In this document: one piece after another, positions 1 to 8,562 of the stretch | Position numbering within the stretch: position 1 is the stretch's first letter | How the letters are laid out: each line of letters starts with the position of its first letter | Source of the DNA: JAWWOW01 sp033851265 | Lineage (GTDB): Bacteria > Actinomycetota > Actinomycetes > JAWWOW01 | Assembly: GCA_033851265.1 (NCBI GenBank) | Contig: JAWWOW010000023.1 | Coordinates: 62,001-126,000, forward strand | Direction of reading: 5' to 3' | DNA: 64,000 nucleotides | Position numbers and translations under genes: made by a program | Notes under the pieces: generated by a model | Told to the model about the DNA's origin: nothing | The model's database searches: none | Seen by the model: the letters and a program-made list of their open reading frames with translations, nothing else

Positions 1-193
1 CTTTGATGAGCGCTCCCTCGACGGTGACAACGTCACCGACTTCGGCGGCGTCAAGGTCGTCATCGACCGGATGAGCGGGCCCTACCTCGGCGGCGCCACC
101 ATCGACTTCGTCGACACCATCGAGAAGCAGGGCTTCACGATCGACAACCCGAACGCCGGCGGGTCCTGCGCCTGCGGGGACTCGTTCCACTAA
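1..193 (+). CDS. erpA: Iron-sulfur cluster insertion protein ErpA/HesB, C-terminal part
   Basis: The last 63 residues of an A-type Fe-S carrier are present; the gene starts before the window. The tail contains the conserved GGSCACGDSFH ending, whose CxC cysteines, with an upstream cysteine outside the window, bind or transfer the cluster in this family. The preceding segment (GGVKVVIDRMSGPYLGGATIDFVD) is the usual HesB/IscA beta-rich core. In mycobacteria the homologue lies close to adoK and the cytochrome oxidase genes, as here. It probably delivers Fe-S clusters to apo-proteins in the cytoplasm, which fits the nearby cysteine desulfurase and the Fe-S containing Rieske protein. The 110 bp between its stop and the convergent lipoprotein gene hold only a weak GTTGTG/CACAAC inverted repeat. 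Confidence 0.93.
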   Translation, partial: FDERSLDGDNVTDFGGVKVVIDRMSGPYLGGATIDFVDTIEKQGFTIDNPNAGGSCACGDSFH

Positions 194-303
194 GTCGCAC
201 CGAACCGTGGTTGTGAATCTGTTCATGTCCTGACAAGGCACAAATCCACAACGATCATGAAGCAGGATGACCGCGCGAGCGTCGAATTCTTACCGGTCTC
301 CGC

Positions 304-1680
304 TCAGTCGTTGAGGTTCTGGATTTCGCTGCCGTCCTCGTCGCGGACGGGTCGGCTGCCGAGGGGAGCCTGCAGCGTCACCGGAGTGTGCTTGATCTGC
401 GCGAGCTCGATGCAGGCGGTGTCGGGGTCCATCGGCTGGATGTTCTCCGCGGTGATGATGACGGTGATCGACGTGGCCGACTCCTTGGCAGTGCCGACGT
501 AGTCCGCCTTCGGGCACACACCGACGGAGTACTCGACGGTGAGTGTGCGCCCATCCGAGCTGACCGTGTAACTGCTCGGCCGCGGGTTCGGCACGGTGCT
601 CGTGGGCGGGCCGGGGTCTACTGAGGACGGCTTGCCAGTGGGCTCGGTCGCCGGGTGCGAGGGGCCCGGGAGGTAGCGCGGCTCGACCGCGACCTGAGCG
701 ATCGGTTGGTCCAGGCCGACGACACTGAACAGCCACGAGGGCACCAGTACCGGTCGCCCGTTGTCGCGGTACTGCAGCGACAACCCGAGGGTGGCTCCCG
801 TAACAACCTGCTCGACCATGCCGCAGGACTTGCCGATCTGGCACGGCATGTCTGCTGCAAGCGGTCGGGGCTGCATCTTCAGCTGCTCGAACGCCGCGCG
901 AGCCGAGATCAAGGGGTACGCCGGTCCCTCGCTTGTCGTGGCCAGCCAACCGTTGCCGAACAGGACTCGGCCGGTGTTGCCAACCGTCACCGATGTCGTG
1001 AACCCGCTGGTCTGCAGACCGGAGACGATCGGGTCGGCAGTCACGTAGACGCCGCCGTCACCCGCTGAACCGACATGCGTGGTTGCCGAACCGACGCCGG
1101 CTGCGTTGAACACCGTCGTTGCGATGGTCTTGGCCGTCGCCGCTGCAATGGTCTTCAACGGCTTGGGCGGCGGTGCGACGGTGCGGCCGCTCGTGCCGGA
1201 GCCGCTTCCGCTGCTCGTCCCGGGGGCGGCAGTGACAACAGCGCTGCCCGATGTGCATCCGACAGCTTGGTCGGCAGCGGCAGGTGGCGAACAGACAGCG
1301 ACGTCCTGTCCATATGACCACGGCTGGCCGGTGTCGTCGCGGACCGACAGCTTCGACCCCGCTGTCCACGACGCACCGATGCGACGCGGGTGGCCAACTT
1401 GGAGCGCGCTCGTCAATCGGGTGACTGCGTCGCGGTCGACCGGACCACGCGACAGCTCACGAATGTGCGCGGGCGCCGGGATCCCGCTGGGCAGGGACCC
1501 CGACAGCCGATATCCACCGTTGCCCTTCACTCCGGCAGCCGCTGGCGCGGCCAGATCAGCGGCACCCGCGGCTGCGAGCGCAAGCGGAGGCGGCGTACCA
1601 CCGCCGCTAGAACTGCCGTTACCGCACGCGGCGAGGGGGATGGCCAGCGCGGCCGCGACAGCGACGACAGGAAGACGCAT
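304..1680 (-). CDS. Secreted lipoprotein of unknown function
   Basis: A 458-residue protein that starts at the ATG opening MRLPVVAVAAALAIPLAAC; the open frame runs 21 codons further upstream but those residues precede a clear signal peptide. The lipobox is LAAC, with Cys19 followed by a Gly/Ser-rich tether, so it should be a lipid-anchored protein on the outer face of the membrane. The rest has no motif I recognise: a mixed Ala/Gly/Thr-rich body, a Pro/Ser/Thr-rich linker (about residues 345-375) and a C-terminal domain with single cysteines in the contexts VGVCPK and DTACIE that could form a disulfide. It is convergent with erpA and lies downstream of a small gene on the same strand. In Mycobacterium the equivalent interval carries a membrane protein (Rv2203), but I cannot show homology. 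Function unknown. Confidence 0.8.
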   Translation of the reverse strand: MRLPVVAVAAALAIPLAACGNGSSSGGGTPPPLALAAAGAADLAAPAAAGVKGNGGYRLSGSLPSGIPAPAHIRELSRGPVDRDAVTRLTSALQVGHPRRIGASWTAGSKLSVRDDTGQPWSYGQDVAVCSPPAAADQAVGCTSGSAVVTAAPGTSSGSGSGTSGRTVAPPPKPLKTIAAATAKTIATTVFNAAGVGSATTHVGSAGDGGVYVTADPIVSGLQTSGFTTSVTVGNTGRVLFGNGWLATTSEGPAYPLISARAAFEQLKMQPRPLAADMPCQIGKSCGMVEQVVTGATLGLSLQYRDNGRPVLVPSWLFSVVGLDQPIAQVAVEPRYLPGPSHPATEPTGKPSSVDPGPPTSTVPNPRPSSYTVSSDGRTLTVEYSVGVCPKADYVGTAKESATSITVIITAENIQPMDPDTACIELAQIKHTPVTLQAPLGSRPVRDEDGSEIQNLND

Positions 1681-1743
1681 AGGCCTTGGACGGTACGCCA
1701 GCCAAACCGGTTCCCTCAGCCAATCAACAACGGCCCGATTCAC

Positions 1744-1956
1744 TCAGGTGCCGTAGTCGCCCATTCCGTCGACCATCGACTTGGTCGTGTCGGGGATCGC
1801 GATCGGCTCGCGTTGGTCGGGCAGCTGGAGGACGCGGCGAAGCGGCCGCTGCACGGTCAGGTCGATGAAGCGCCGTGGCAGCTGCGCGCAGTCGGCGATG
1901 AGATCCGCCAACCGGTCGGGCTCGACCTCTGAAGGCAGAGTCCGATGGGTGGTCAC
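1744..1956 (-). CDS. Small hypothetical protein (70 aa)
   Basis: A short open frame starting with GTG, chosen because GGAGGA lies 4 nt upstream on the minus strand. The product (VTTHRTLPSEVEPDRLADLI... to ...DDTTKS-like acidic end, finishing MGDYGT) is soluble and charged, with no recognisable domain. Its 5' end faces adoK across about 120 bp, so the two would share a divergent promoter region. The lipoprotein gene follows 63 bp downstream on the same strand and could be co-transcribed. The good ribosome binding site and the sensible position support it as real; lack of a known family keeps confidence moderate. Confidence 0.5.
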   Translation of the reverse strand: MTTHRTLPSEVEPDRLADLIADCAQLPRRFIDLTVQRPLRRVLQLPDQREPIAIPDTTKSMVDGMGDYGT

Positions 1957-2077
1957 GAAGTCCTCCGGTGGGTGCGTCGGTACCTTTCCCTTGCACCGTA
2001 GAGACCCGATCCGGGCCTCGGTAGTGGTACTGGCGAGTAGGTTGCGCCGATTCGTGAAACCTTCCGGAGGCAAGCAC

Positions 2078-3052
2078 GTGCGCATCATCGTGACCGGGTC
2101 CATCGCGACCGACCACCTCATGAGCTTTCCGGGGCGGTTCGCCGACCAACTCATCCCGGACCAGCTGGACAAGGTGTCCTTGTCCTTCCTCGTGGATGAC
2201 CTCGACATTCGCCGCGGTGGGGTGGCCGCCAACATCTGCTTCGGGATGGCACAGCTCGGTCACCGGCCTGTGCTCGTGGGTTCCGTTGGCGATGACTTTG
2301 GCGACTACCGATCGTGGCTCGAACGGCACGGTGTCGACACGTCACATGTGCGTGTGTCGGAGCTGCGGCACACCGCGCGCTTCCTCTGCACGACCGACAG
2401 CGACCAGAACCAGATCGCGTCGTTCTACCCCGGCGCAATGGCCGAGGCCCGCGACATCGAGCTCGGTCCAGTCATCACGGCGGTCGGCGGCGTGGACTTC
2501 GTCGTGGTCAGCCCGAACGACCCGGAGGCGATGATTCGCCACACCGACGAGTGCCGCGCGCGCAGCGTGCCATTCGTTGCGGATCCGTCGCAGCAGCTTT
2601 CCGGGATGGATGCCGAAGGGATCCGCAAACTCGTCGACGGTGCGGCGTACCTCTTCTCTAATAGCTACGAACGTGCACTGCTCGAGCAGAAAACCGGCTG
2701 GTCATCGGACGACGTCCTCGCCCGCGTCGGTGTGCGCGTGACCACGATGGGAGCCGACGGCGCGATCGTCGAGACGAAGGATGGTGAGTCGATCGCCGTG
2801 CCCGTGCCACCCGAGGAGCGACGCGCTGATCCGACCGGTGTCGGCGACGCCTTCCGCGCGGGCTTTCTCTCCACACTTGGCTGGGGTCTCGGCCACGAGC
2901 GCGCGGCGCAGGTCGGCAGCATGCTTGCCACCTTGGTCATCGAAACCATTGGCACCCAGGAGTACGACCTCAACGCGACATTCGTCGAGCGGTTCACTGC
3001 GGCGTACGGCGAAGACGCAGTCACTGACGTTCGACCCCATCTGTCGGGCTGA
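2078..3052 (+). CDS. adoK: Adenosine kinase (PfkB/ribokinase family)
   Basis: A 324-residue PfkB-fold kinase that phosphorylates adenosine to AMP in purine salvage. The GTG start is set by GGAGG 7 nt upstream; the longer open frame before it is not coding. The sequence follows the mycobacterial AdoK pattern closely: VTGSIATDHLM at the N-terminus, the FLVDDL and RGGVAANI substrate-binding segments, ASFYPGAM, and the family signature DPTGVGDAFRAGF near residues 251-263, whose Asp257 is the expected catalytic base. The mycobacterial enzyme (Rv2202c) was first annotated as a generic carbohydrate kinase, and the same confusion is possible here, but the motif match favours adenosine. It lies alone between a divergent small gene and a convergent TusA-like gene. 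Confidence 0.9.
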   Translation: MRIIVTGSIATDHLMSFPGRFADQLIPDQLDKVSLSFLVDDLDIRRGGVAANICFGMAQLGHRPVLVGSVGDDFGDYRSWLERHGVDTSHVRVSELRHTARFLCTTDSDQNQIASFYPGAMAEARDIELGPVITAVGGVDFVVVSPNDPEAMIRHTDECRARSVPFVADPSQQLSGMDAEGIRKLVDGAAYLFSNSYERALLEQKTGWSSDDVLARVGVRVTTMGADGAIVETKDGESIAVPVPPEERRADPTGVGDAFRAGFLSTLGWGLGHERAAQVGSMLATLVIETIGTQEYDLNATFVERFTAAYGEDAVTDVRPHLSG

Positions 3053-3054
3053 GT

Positions 3055-3148
3055 TGCGGTGCGGCTGGAATCGCTCGTCGGGACACCCCGCTCGGTCGCT
3101 TCGCGAGCCGGCTCCTCTAGCCCTCCTCACGACCCCAGCCGCACCGCA
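3055..3148. repeat. Long inverted repeat between convergent genes
   Basis: A perfect 14-bp inverted repeat (TGCGGTGCGGCTGG at 3055-3068 and its complement at 3135-3148) encloses 66 bp. The loop holds a further GC-rich fold-back around CGGTCGCTTCGCGAGCCG. It fills the whole gap between adoK and the convergent TusA-like gene, so a bidirectional transcription stop is the simplest role. No T tract follows. A dispersed palindromic repeat element is the alternative. Confidence 0.6.
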
Positions 3149-3162
3149 GTGCCGTTTGCTCG

Positions 3163-3399
3163 TTAGACAAGGCGTCGTACGAGGTAGGCCGTTCCGTCAT
3201 CGGTCGAGCGCTGCCCGACGTACTCCTGTTTGCGCATGCGGCACCACTCGGGCACGTCGAGTCGCGCGGCCGGGTCGTCTGACAGGACGGCGATCACCGC
3301 ACCGATTGGCACGTCGGTGATGTGCCGCGCGAGCTCGATGATCGGTATCGGGCAGCGGCGTCCACGCGCATCGAGGGTGACCTGCGGATCGTCGGTCAT
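3163..3399 (-). CDS. TusA-family sulfur-carrier protein
   Basis: A 78-residue protein with the family signature near the N-terminus: VTLDARGRRCPIPIIELAR, where the Cys of the CPxP motif (Cys16) carries the persulfide. The remainder (DVPIGAVIAVLSDDPAARLDVPEWCRM) matches the SirA/TusA two-layer fold; this group often has a second Cys before the last strand, and one is present (EWCRM). Its start codon overlaps the stop of the upstream cysteine desulfurase by 4 nt, so the two are translationally coupled. The likely job is to accept sulfur from that desulfurase and pass it on, for example to tRNA thiolation or another thiolated product; the final acceptor is not encoded next to it. Confidence 0.88.
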   Translation of the reverse strand: MTDDPQVTLDARGRRCPIPIIELARHITDVPIGAVIAVLSDDPAARLDVPEWCRMRKQEYVGQRSTDDGTAYLVRRLV

Positions 3400-4541
3400 A
3401 GGGAATCGGTGCCGGTGATGCGGCGCAGGTCTGCGACAACGCGGGGGAGTACGCCGAGGAATCTGTCGATGTCATCGCGCGTCGTACTCCGATGCAGCGA
3501 GATCCGGACGTTGCCGTGTGACAGCACGCCCATGGCGACGAGCACGTGGCTCGGGGTGAGTGTCGACGCCGTGCAGGACGACCCGCTCGACACCGAGAAT
3601 CCCGCACGGTCGAGCTCGGTCAGCAATGCCTCGCCGTCGACGTACAGGCAGGAGAACGTGACGAGGTTCGGCAGCCGCTCGGTCGGATGTCCGACGACCT
3701 CGACGTCGGGCACCAGCGTCGGCACCTCGGTGCGGATGCGCTCGACGAACGCGGACAGCCGTTTTGCTTCCGCGTCCATTTCTGAGATGCGTGCTTCGAG
3801 CGATGCTGCGGCTCCCAGCACTGCCGGCAAGTTGACGGGTCCGGGTATGCGACCGGCCTCGCGCTCGTCCGAGGGCAGCGGCGACTGCCAGCGTGTTCCC
3901 GAGCGCAGGACGAGCACGCCGGCGCCGGGCGGTCCGCCCCACTTGCGTGCGCTCGCGACGACGATGTCGGCTCCGAGGTCGCGCACGTCGAGCTGCATCC
4001 GGCCAAGGGTCTGGGCCGCATCGACGAGGAGCGGTACGCCGGCGTCGCGGCAGCGTTCAGCGACGGCCGCAACCGGCTGGGTTGTGCCGACCTCGTGGTT
4101 GGCGGTTTGCAGGCAGACGAGCGCGGTGTCGGCGCGCAACGCTCCGGCGTAGTCGTCGACTGTCACTTGACCGGCGCGGTCGACCGGCACGGTGGAGACC
4201 TCGCCGCCGTTGGCGGCATGCCAGTCAGCCGTGTGCAGGACGCTCGAGTGCTCGACCGCGCTGACTACGAGGTGGTGCCCGACCCGCCGCCGGCCGCCGA
4301 GCGCCCCGAGCATCCCGAGCTGCACGGCTTGGGTGCCGGAGGTGGTGAATGACACCTCGTCCGGGCGGACACCGATGGCAGCTGCGACCGACGCACGCGC
4401 CCTGTCGAGCAGCATCCGGGCGCGCCGGCCTTCGGCGTACAACCGCGCAGGGTCAGCCCACCCGTCCTCGAGGGCGGCGAGGACCGCCTCCCGGGCGACA
4501 GGGTGCAGCGGCGCCGCCGATGCGGCGTCGAGGTAGGTCAT
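3396..4541 (-). CDS. Cysteine desulfurase (class V aminotransferase, NifS-like)
   Basis: A PLP enzyme of 381 residues that removes sulfur from cysteine, leaving alanine and an enzyme persulfide. I start at MTYLDAASAAPLHP; the 63 codons upstream lack coding character. Visible motifs are the N-terminal YLDAASAAPLHP, the PLP contact QTANHEVGT, LVDAAQTLGR, the Schiff-base region SARKWGGPPGAG (Lys in place of the usual SxHK context), and the C-terminal active-site loop SSGSSCTAS with the sulfur-accepting Cys. The gene overlaps the TusA-like gene by 4 nt, suggesting a dedicated sulfur relay rather than the main SUF/ISC pathway. About 170 bp separate it from the divergent ctaC, which must contain both promoters. 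Confidence 0.9.
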   Translation of the reverse strand: MTYLDAASAAPLHPVAREAVLAALEDGWADPARLYAEGRRARMLLDRARASVAAAIGVRPDEVSFTTSGTQAVQLGMLGALGGRRRVGHHLVVSAVEHSSVLHTADWHAANGGEVSTVPVDRAGQVTVDDYAGALRADTALVCLQTANHEVGTTQPVAAVAERCRDAGVPLLVDAAQTLGRMQLDVRDLGADIVVASARKWGGPPGAGVLVLRSGTRWQSPLPSDEREAGRIPGPVNLPAVLGAAASLEARISEMDAEAKRLSAFVERIRTEVPTLVPDVEVVGHPTERLPNLVTFSCLYVDGEALLTELDRAGFSVSSGSSCTASTLTPSHVLVAMGVLSHGNVRISLHRSTTRDDIDRFLGVLPRVVADLRRITGTDSL

Positions 4542-4711
4542 CGGTGGCGACGGTATCCCTTGGGTAAGTACGCGCCGGGATTGGCGCGGGACACGTGGGG
4601 GCACGGTGCGCGGGCGCCGTGGGGCGCTGCGATAGCGTTTGGAAGCCGGCAATCGGCGTCCCTTCGGCAGCGTGCACTGGTCAGAGGAAGGCGTGACTTG
4701 GTGGTGACTCA

Positions 4712-5566
4712 GTGAGCCGCTTGAGCACACGTCTCGGCGTACTCGCCGTGGTCCTACTGACCGCCAGCGGCTGCTCCACGGACAAGATCCCGTCGTTCGG
4801 CATGCCCGACCCGATCACCAACCACGGCCATCGCGTTCTCGCGCTGTGGAAGGGGTCGTGGCTGGCGGCCTGGATCGTCGGCATCGTCGTGTGGGGCCTC
4901 ATGGCGTGGGTGATCGTCCGCTATCGCAAGCGCAGCGATGACCTGCCGCCGCAGGTGCACTACAACATCCCGATCGAGATCCTCTACACGGTGTTGCCGT
5001 TCGTGATGATCGCGGTGCTGTTCTTCTTCACCGCCCGCGACGAGGACAAAATCGACAAGCTGTCCGCGCACCCGGACATGACGGTCGACGTCATCGGCTA
5101 TCAGTGGGCGTGGGAGTTCGACTATGCGGACGGGCCGGCAGCGGGGCTGCAGATCCACGGTCGGCCGGGGCAGTACCCCCAACTGGTTCTCCCGACCGGC
5201 ACGACCATCCGCTTCCGGCTCACCTCGCCGGATGTCGTCCACGCGTTCTACGTGCCTGACTTCTTGTTCAAGCGCGACGTTGTCCCCGGCCGGGTCAACC
5301 AGTTCGAGGTGACGATCGAGAAGGAAGGCACGTTCCGGGGCGAGTGCACTGAGCTGTGCGGCGTCGACCACGACCGCATGCTGTTCACGTTGCGCTCGGT
5401 CTCGGCGGCCGAGTTCCGGTCGTTTGCCACTACTGCGGTGGCCGAAGCGAAGTCTGGGACCGGTAGTCCCCAGTTCACCTACACAACACCAACCGGCAAG
5501 CCGCCCACAGCGCCCGACGCCACGGGGACTGAGCCGAACCAAGGGCAACAACCGGGGCAGGACTGA
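4712..5566 (+). CDS. ctaC: Cytochrome c oxidase subunit II
   Basis: The 284-residue CuA subunit of the aa3 oxidase. It begins with a lipoprotein-type signal (LLTASGC, Cys21), followed by two membrane helices (about 48-70 and 88-107) and an outside cupredoxin domain. The CuA ligands are all present: His177 in VVHAFYVPD, Cys212, Glu214, Cys216, His220 and Met223 in ECTELCGVDHDRM. The C-terminus is a Pro/Thr/Gly-rich tail. Electrons arrive from the diheme QcrC rather than soluble cytochrome c in this group of bacteria. The start is a GTG; no strong ribosome binding site is visible, so the start could vary slightly. Its stop overlaps the ctaD start by one base. Confidence 0.96.
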   Translation: MSRLSTRLGVLAVVLLTASGCSTDKIPSFGMPDPITNHGHRVLALWKGSWLAAWIVGIVVWGLMAWVIVRYRKRSDDLPPQVHYNIPIEILYTVLPFVMIAVLFFFTARDEDKIDKLSAHPDMTVDVIGYQWAWEFDYADGPAAGLQIHGRPGQYPQLVLPTGTTIRFRLTSPDVVHAFYVPDFLFKRDVVPGRVNQFEVTIEKEGTFRGECTELCGVDHDRMLFTLRSVSAAEFRSFATTAVAEAKSGTGSPQFTYTTPTGKPPTAPDATGTEPNQGQQPGQD

Positions 5567-7248
5567 TGACCGCCACGCAACCGCAGATAACGTTTGACAC
5601 CGCGCCTCCGCAGCGCAAGCCGAAGGGCGGGATCGTCGTCAGCTGGCTGACGACGACCGACCACAAGACCATCGGCTCGCTTTATCTGATCACGTCATTC
5701 GGGTTCTTTATTGCGGCCGGAATCATGGCCGAGCTCATGCGGACCGAGCTGGCGCGTCCAGGCCTGCAGTTCCTCAGCAACGAGCAGTACAACCAGCTGT
5801 TCACGATTCACGGCACGATCATGCTGCTGCTGTTCGCGACGCCGCTGTTTGTCGGCTTCACCAACTGGATAATGCCGCTGCAGATCGGCTCGCCCGACGT
5901 CGCGTTTCCACGGCTGAACATGCTGTCGTACTGGATGTTCCTGTTCGGCGGGCTCATGGTCGTTGGCGGCTTCATCACGCCGGGCGGAGCCGCGGCGTTC
6001 GGCTGGTACGCCTACTCGCCGCTGACGAGTCAGGTGTATTCGCCGGGAGTCGGCGCTGATCTCTGGATCATGGGCCTTGTCTTATCCGGCCTCGGGACGA
6101 TTCTGACTGCGGTCAACTTCATCACGACCGTGTTCTGCATGCGTGCGCCCGGCATGACGATGTTCCGGATGCCGATCTTCACCTGGAACGTGTTCGTTAC
6201 GTCGATCCTCGTGCTCTTTGCCTTCCCGGTGCTCGCGGCGGCGTTACTGGCGCTTGAGGCGGATCGAAAATTTGGGTTCCACATATTTGACGCCGCCAAT
6301 GGCGGCGCAATCCTCTGGCAACACTTGTTCTGGTTCTTCGGTCATCCCGAGGTGTACATCGTCGCCTTGCCCTTCTTCGGGATCATCACGGAGATCCTGC
6401 CGGTGTTCAGCCGCAAGCCAGTGTTCGGCTACAAGGGCCTCGTCGCCGCGACGATCGCGATCGCGGCGCTATCGATGACCGTGTGGGCGCACCACATGTT
6501 CTCCACCGGCGCGGTGCTGCTGCCGTTCTTCGCATTCATGACCTATCTGATCGCTGTACCGACCGGCGTGAAGTTCTTCAACTGGATCGGCACGATGTGG
6601 GGGGGACAACTCTCTTTCGATACCCCCATGCTCTGGGCGCTCGGCTTCCTGACGACGTTCCTCTTCGGTGGCCTGACCGGCATGATCCTGGCCAGCCCAC
6701 CACTCGACTGGCCGACCACCGACACCTACTTCGTCGTCGCGCACTTCCACTACGTGTTGTTCGGCACGGTGGTCTTCGCGATGTTCGGCGGCTTCTACTT
6801 CTGGTGGCCGAAGTTCACTGGGAAGATGCTCGACGAGAAACTCGGCAAGTTGCACTTCTGGCTGCTCTTCATCGGATTCCACACGACATTCCTCATCCAG
6901 CACTGGCTGGGTGTGATCGGGATGCCGCGCCGCTACGCGGACTATCCGGGTGATGCGGGCTGGACCACGCTGAACATGGTGTCGACGGTTGGGGCCTACA
7001 TCCTTGGTCTGTCGATGTTCCCGTTCTTCTACAACGTCTGGAAGACGTGGCGGTACGGCAAACGCGTCACCGTCGACGATCCGTGGGGCTATGGCAACTC
7101 CCTCGAGTGGGCGACGTCGTGTCCACCGCCGCGGCACAACTTCACCTCGATTCCACGGATCCGCTCCGAACGACCCGCGTTCGATCTGCACCATCCGCAC
7201 GCGGCCGGTGTGGTGACCCCGGCACGAAGTCCGGCCGAGCTGAAGTGA
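5566..7248 (+). CDS. ctaD: Cytochrome c oxidase subunit I
   Basis: The 560-residue catalytic subunit with 12 predicted membrane helices. The binuclear-centre ligands are visible: His260 in HPEVY (with the Tyr264 of the His-Tyr cross-link), His309-His310 in WAHHMFSTG for CuB, and His393 and His395 in AHFHYVLFG for heme a3 and heme a. It reduces oxygen to water and pumps protons. The C-terminus ends in a hydrophilic stretch (SLEWATSCPPPRHNF...) typical of actinobacterial CtaD. It is in an operon with ctaC (1 nt overlap) and ctaF (13 nt gap); the partner ctaE and the bc1 genes lie about 30 kb away. Confidence 0.97.
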   Translation: MTATQPQITFDTAPPQRKPKGGIVVSWLTTTDHKTIGSLYLITSFGFFIAAGIMAELMRTELARPGLQFLSNEQYNQLFTIHGTIMLLLFATPLFVGFTNWIMPLQIGSPDVAFPRLNMLSYWMFLFGGLMVVGGFITPGGAAAFGWYAYSPLTSQVYSPGVGADLWIMGLVLSGLGTILTAVNFITTVFCMRAPGMTMFRMPIFTWNVFVTSILVLFAFPVLAAALLALEADRKFGFHIFDAANGGAILWQHLFWFFGHPEVYIVALPFFGIITEILPVFSRKPVFGYKGLVAATIAIAALSMTVWAHHMFSTGAVLLPFFAFMTYLIAVPTGVKFFNWIGTMWGGQLSFDTPMLWALGFLTTFLFGGLTGMILASPPLDWPTTDTYFVVAHFHYVLFGTVVFAMFGGFYFWWPKFTGKMLDEKLGKLHFWLLFIGFHTTFLIQHWLGVIGMPRRYADYPGDAGWTTLNMVSTVGAYILGLSMFPFFYNVWKTWRYGKRVTVDDPWGYGNSLEWATSCPPPRHNFTSIPRIRSERPAFDLHHPHAAGVVTPARSPAELK

Positions 7249-7261
7249 CAGGGGCGACGCG

Positions 7262-7657
7262 ATGAAGGCCGAACGCAATCTCTTCGTGCTGCTCGCCGTA
7301 TTTCTCGGCGGGTCGACGATCGTCTACTGGTACACGTCGAAGGACCCGACGGGCACAACCGCGCTCGCACTTTCCGCGGGCCTCGGTGCACTCATCGGGT
7401 TCTACGCGTTCTCACTCGGCCGCCGGATGGATCCACGTCCGTCGGACCGTGGTGACGCTGACATCGCCGAAGGCGCGGGGGAGCTGGGCTTCTTCAGCCC
7501 GCACAGCTGGTGGCCGCTCATCGCTGCTGGCGCGTCCGCGACGATGTTCCTCGGCCTCGTGTTCGGTTGGTGGCTGTTCATCATCGGCGCGGCGTTCCAG
7601 ATCGTCGGCGTCGTCGGCATGCTCTTCCAGTACGAACACCCAACCGGTAGCCACTAG
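7262..7657 (+). CDS. ctaF: Cytochrome c oxidase subunit IV, actinobacterial type
   Basis: A 131-residue membrane protein with four hydrophobic segments (about 7-22, 34-50, 83-100 and 102-123), the length and layout of actinobacterial CtaF. The segment GELGFFSPHSWWPLIAAG is the conserved part. It is an accessory subunit of the aa3 oxidase with no catalytic residues. It follows ctaD by 13 nt and ends the ctaCDF operon. Confidence 0.92.
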   Translation: MKAERNLFVLLAVFLGGSTIVYWYTSKDPTGTTALALSAGLGALIGFYAFSLGRRMDPRPSDRGDADIAEGAGELGFFSPHSWWPLIAAGASATMFLGLVFGWWLFIIGAAFQIVGVVGMLFQYEHPTGSH

Positions 7658-7678
7658 CGCGTTCCGCGCTGGGCTGTC

Positions 7679-8437
7679 ATGCGCATCGCTGTCGCGGGCG
7701 GCACCGGTGTGGTCGGTCAGTACGTCGTCAAAGCTATTGAAGCCAGCGGCGGTACGCCGGTCGTGCTGGCTCGCAGCACGGGTGTCGACCTCGTCGATGG
7801 GTTCGGCCTTGAACCGGCGCTGGAAGCTGTGCAGGCGATCATCGATGTGACAAACCCGAAGACGGGGCGAGGTTCAGCTGCGGAGAAGTTCTTCGTGACG
7901 GCCGCACTCCGCCTGCAAGGAGCTGCGCAACGAACCGGCGTCCGGCACATCGTGACGCTGTCGATTGTGGGCGTCGATCGGGTCCCGGGCTATGGCTACT
8001 ACGAGGCGAAGCTGGCGCACGAGAAGGCGGCGCTGGGCGGCCCGGTGCCGGCGACGGTGTTGCGCTCGACGCAGTTCCACGAGTTCCCGTCGCAGGTGTT
8101 GCAGCGCGCTCTGCGCGGACCGATTGCCGTCGTACCCAAGATGCGCATCCAACCCGTTGCCGCACAGACGGTCGGTGAGGTGCTCGTGTCACTAGCTGCG
8201 GCGCCTGCGACGGGTTTGGGACAGGAGTTGGCTGGACCTGAGGTGCGCGAGCTGCCGGATCTCGCGCGTCGCCTCCTCGACCGTCGCGGCAAGCCTGCAT
8301 TCGTGTTGCCGATCCGACCGATGGGTGAGCTGGGGAAGGCGATGACCGGCGGGGCACTGCTGCCGGGCAGCGACGCCATGATCCTGGGCCCGACGTTCGA
8401 GGAATGGCTCGAGAGCGCCTTCGAGTCGCCCGCCTGA
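7679..8437 (+). CDS. NAD(P)-binding NmrA/atypical SDR-family protein
   Basis: A 252-residue Rossmann protein. The dinucleotide motif AGGTGVVGQYVVKAI is at residues 5-19, and a YYEAKLAHEKA segment near residue 105 occupies the position of the Tyr/Lys catalytic pair in extended SDRs. The family includes NmrA-like redox sensors and small-molecule reductases; no substrate can be assigned. It begins 21 bp after ctaF and may ride on that operon's transcript, although no ribosome binding site stands out. It is the first gene of the accessory block that separates ctaCDF from ctaE-qcrCAB. Confidence 0.8.
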   Translation: MRIAVAGGTGVVGQYVVKAIEASGGTPVVLARSTGVDLVDGFGLEPALEAVQAIIDVTNPKTGRGSAAEKFFVTAALRLQGAAQRTGVRHIVTLSIVGVDRVPGYGYYEAKLAHEKAALGGPVPATVLRSTQFHEFPSQVLQRALRGPIAVVPKMRIQPVAAQTVGEVLVSLAAAPATGLGQELAGPEVRELPDLARRLLDRRGKPAFVLPIRPMGELGKAMTGGALLPGSDAMILGPTFEEWLESAFESPA

Positions 8438-8562
8438 CTGAGGCTTACTGCTTGGTGAGGAACGAAGTGATCCTCCGCTGACAATCACCGATCGCCTGTG
8501 CCGCAGCGGTCCCGCGGTTAGCCTCGGCAGACCAGTAACGACTGCGATGCAAAGGGTGATCA

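Noticed and set aside
4542..4730. N-terminal extension of the cysteine desulfurase
   Set aside because: Arg/Pro-rich, no homology-like features; would invade the ctaC promoter. The family N-terminus YLDAASAAPLHP begins at 4541.
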